NCBI GenBank assembly: GCA_002254975.1
Contig: NJEB01000079.1
Span: 1-5,946, forward strand
DNA length: 5,946 nucleotides
Direction: 5' to 3'
Source: Candidatus Hecatellales archaeon ex4484_218
Lineage (GTDB): Archaea; Thermoproteota; Bathyarchaeia; Hecatellales; Hecatellaceae
The position numbers and the translations under genes were made by a program. The notes beneath the pieces were generated by a model. The model was not told the origin of the DNA, searched no databases, and saw nothing but the letters and a program-made list of their open reading frames with translations. Positions 5,893 to 5,946 of this stretch are shown one piece after another (position 1 is the first letter of the stretch; the number at the start of each line of letters is the position of its first letter).

Positions 5893-5946
5893 TTACTCGA
5901 TAAAGTCTTCGATTTTAGGTGGTTCTGGCGGTAAACCTTTACGTTT
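5893..5946 (-). CDS. C-terminal end of an unidentified gene (partial)
   Basis: From the right edge, the minus strand reads 17 sense codons, KRKGLPPEPPKIEDFIE, then TAA (5895-5893). The charged, proline-rich composition looks like an ordinary soluble C-terminal tail. The stop lies 42 bases before the glycosylase start on the same strand, a typical intergenic spacing here. It is too short to identify; of the other two minus-strand frames, one has a stop codon at the very edge and the other stays open up to the glycosylase start region. Confidence 0.4.
   Translation of the reverse strand, partial: KRKGLPPEPPKIEDFIE

Noticed and set aside
1..5946. CRISPR array, tRNA or rRNA genes, insertion sequences, integration sites.
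   Set aside because: No regularly spaced repeats, cloverleaf-like segments, transposase-like proteins or terminal inverted repeats were seen on either strand.

Overview
This AT-rich window (GC by eye roughly one third) is archaeal. It carries an archaeal RNA polymerase subunit D with a ferredoxin insert, the archaeal/eukaryotic ribosomal protein L18e, archaeal-type L13 and S9, a short XPF nuclease of the crenarchaeal (helicase-less) type, and remains of a mevalonate kinase. This combination fits the TACK group, with Bathyarchaeia or a related low-GC lineage as my best guess. The taxon is inferred from protein style only. I see no phage, IS, CRISPR or RNA genes, and no gene-free stretch above 300 bases.

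Plus strand, 82-2225: a transcription/translation block rpoD, rpl18e, [96-base gap with promoter], rpl13, rps9. These genes have recognisable Shine-Dalgarno sites. The usual archaeal continuation (rpoN, rpoK, rps2) is absent. Instead S9 meets a convergent gene after only 4 bases.

Minus strand, 5946-2230 (read right to left): the last 17 codons of an unidentified gene, an AlkA-type DNA glycosylase, an XPF-family endonuclease, a SplB-like radical SAM protein that starts at the base after the XPF stop codon, a small SCP2-like (sterol-carrier fold) protein, and a broken mevalonate kinase. The glycosylase, nuclease and radical SAM genes look like a co-oriented DNA-repair neighbourhood. Several minus-strand genes have an AT-rich TATA-like element about 25-30 bases before the start codon and little Shine-Dalgarno, which suggests leaderless mRNAs.

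The most notable observation is the mevalonate kinase. Its remaining parts are clean, stop-free and well conserved, but two segments are missing. Near 2965 the tail of the SCP2-like gene runs straight into the GEH motif of the kinase, so the kinase start and its PGK lysine are lost. Near 2717 about 65 codons holding the GLGSSAA nucleotide loop and the catalytic Asp are gone, with a frame change. The gene as written cannot encode an active GHMP kinase. This is either a very recent double deletion in a normally essential isoprenoid-lipid gene or an assembly error. I see no convincing new multi-gene system beyond that.
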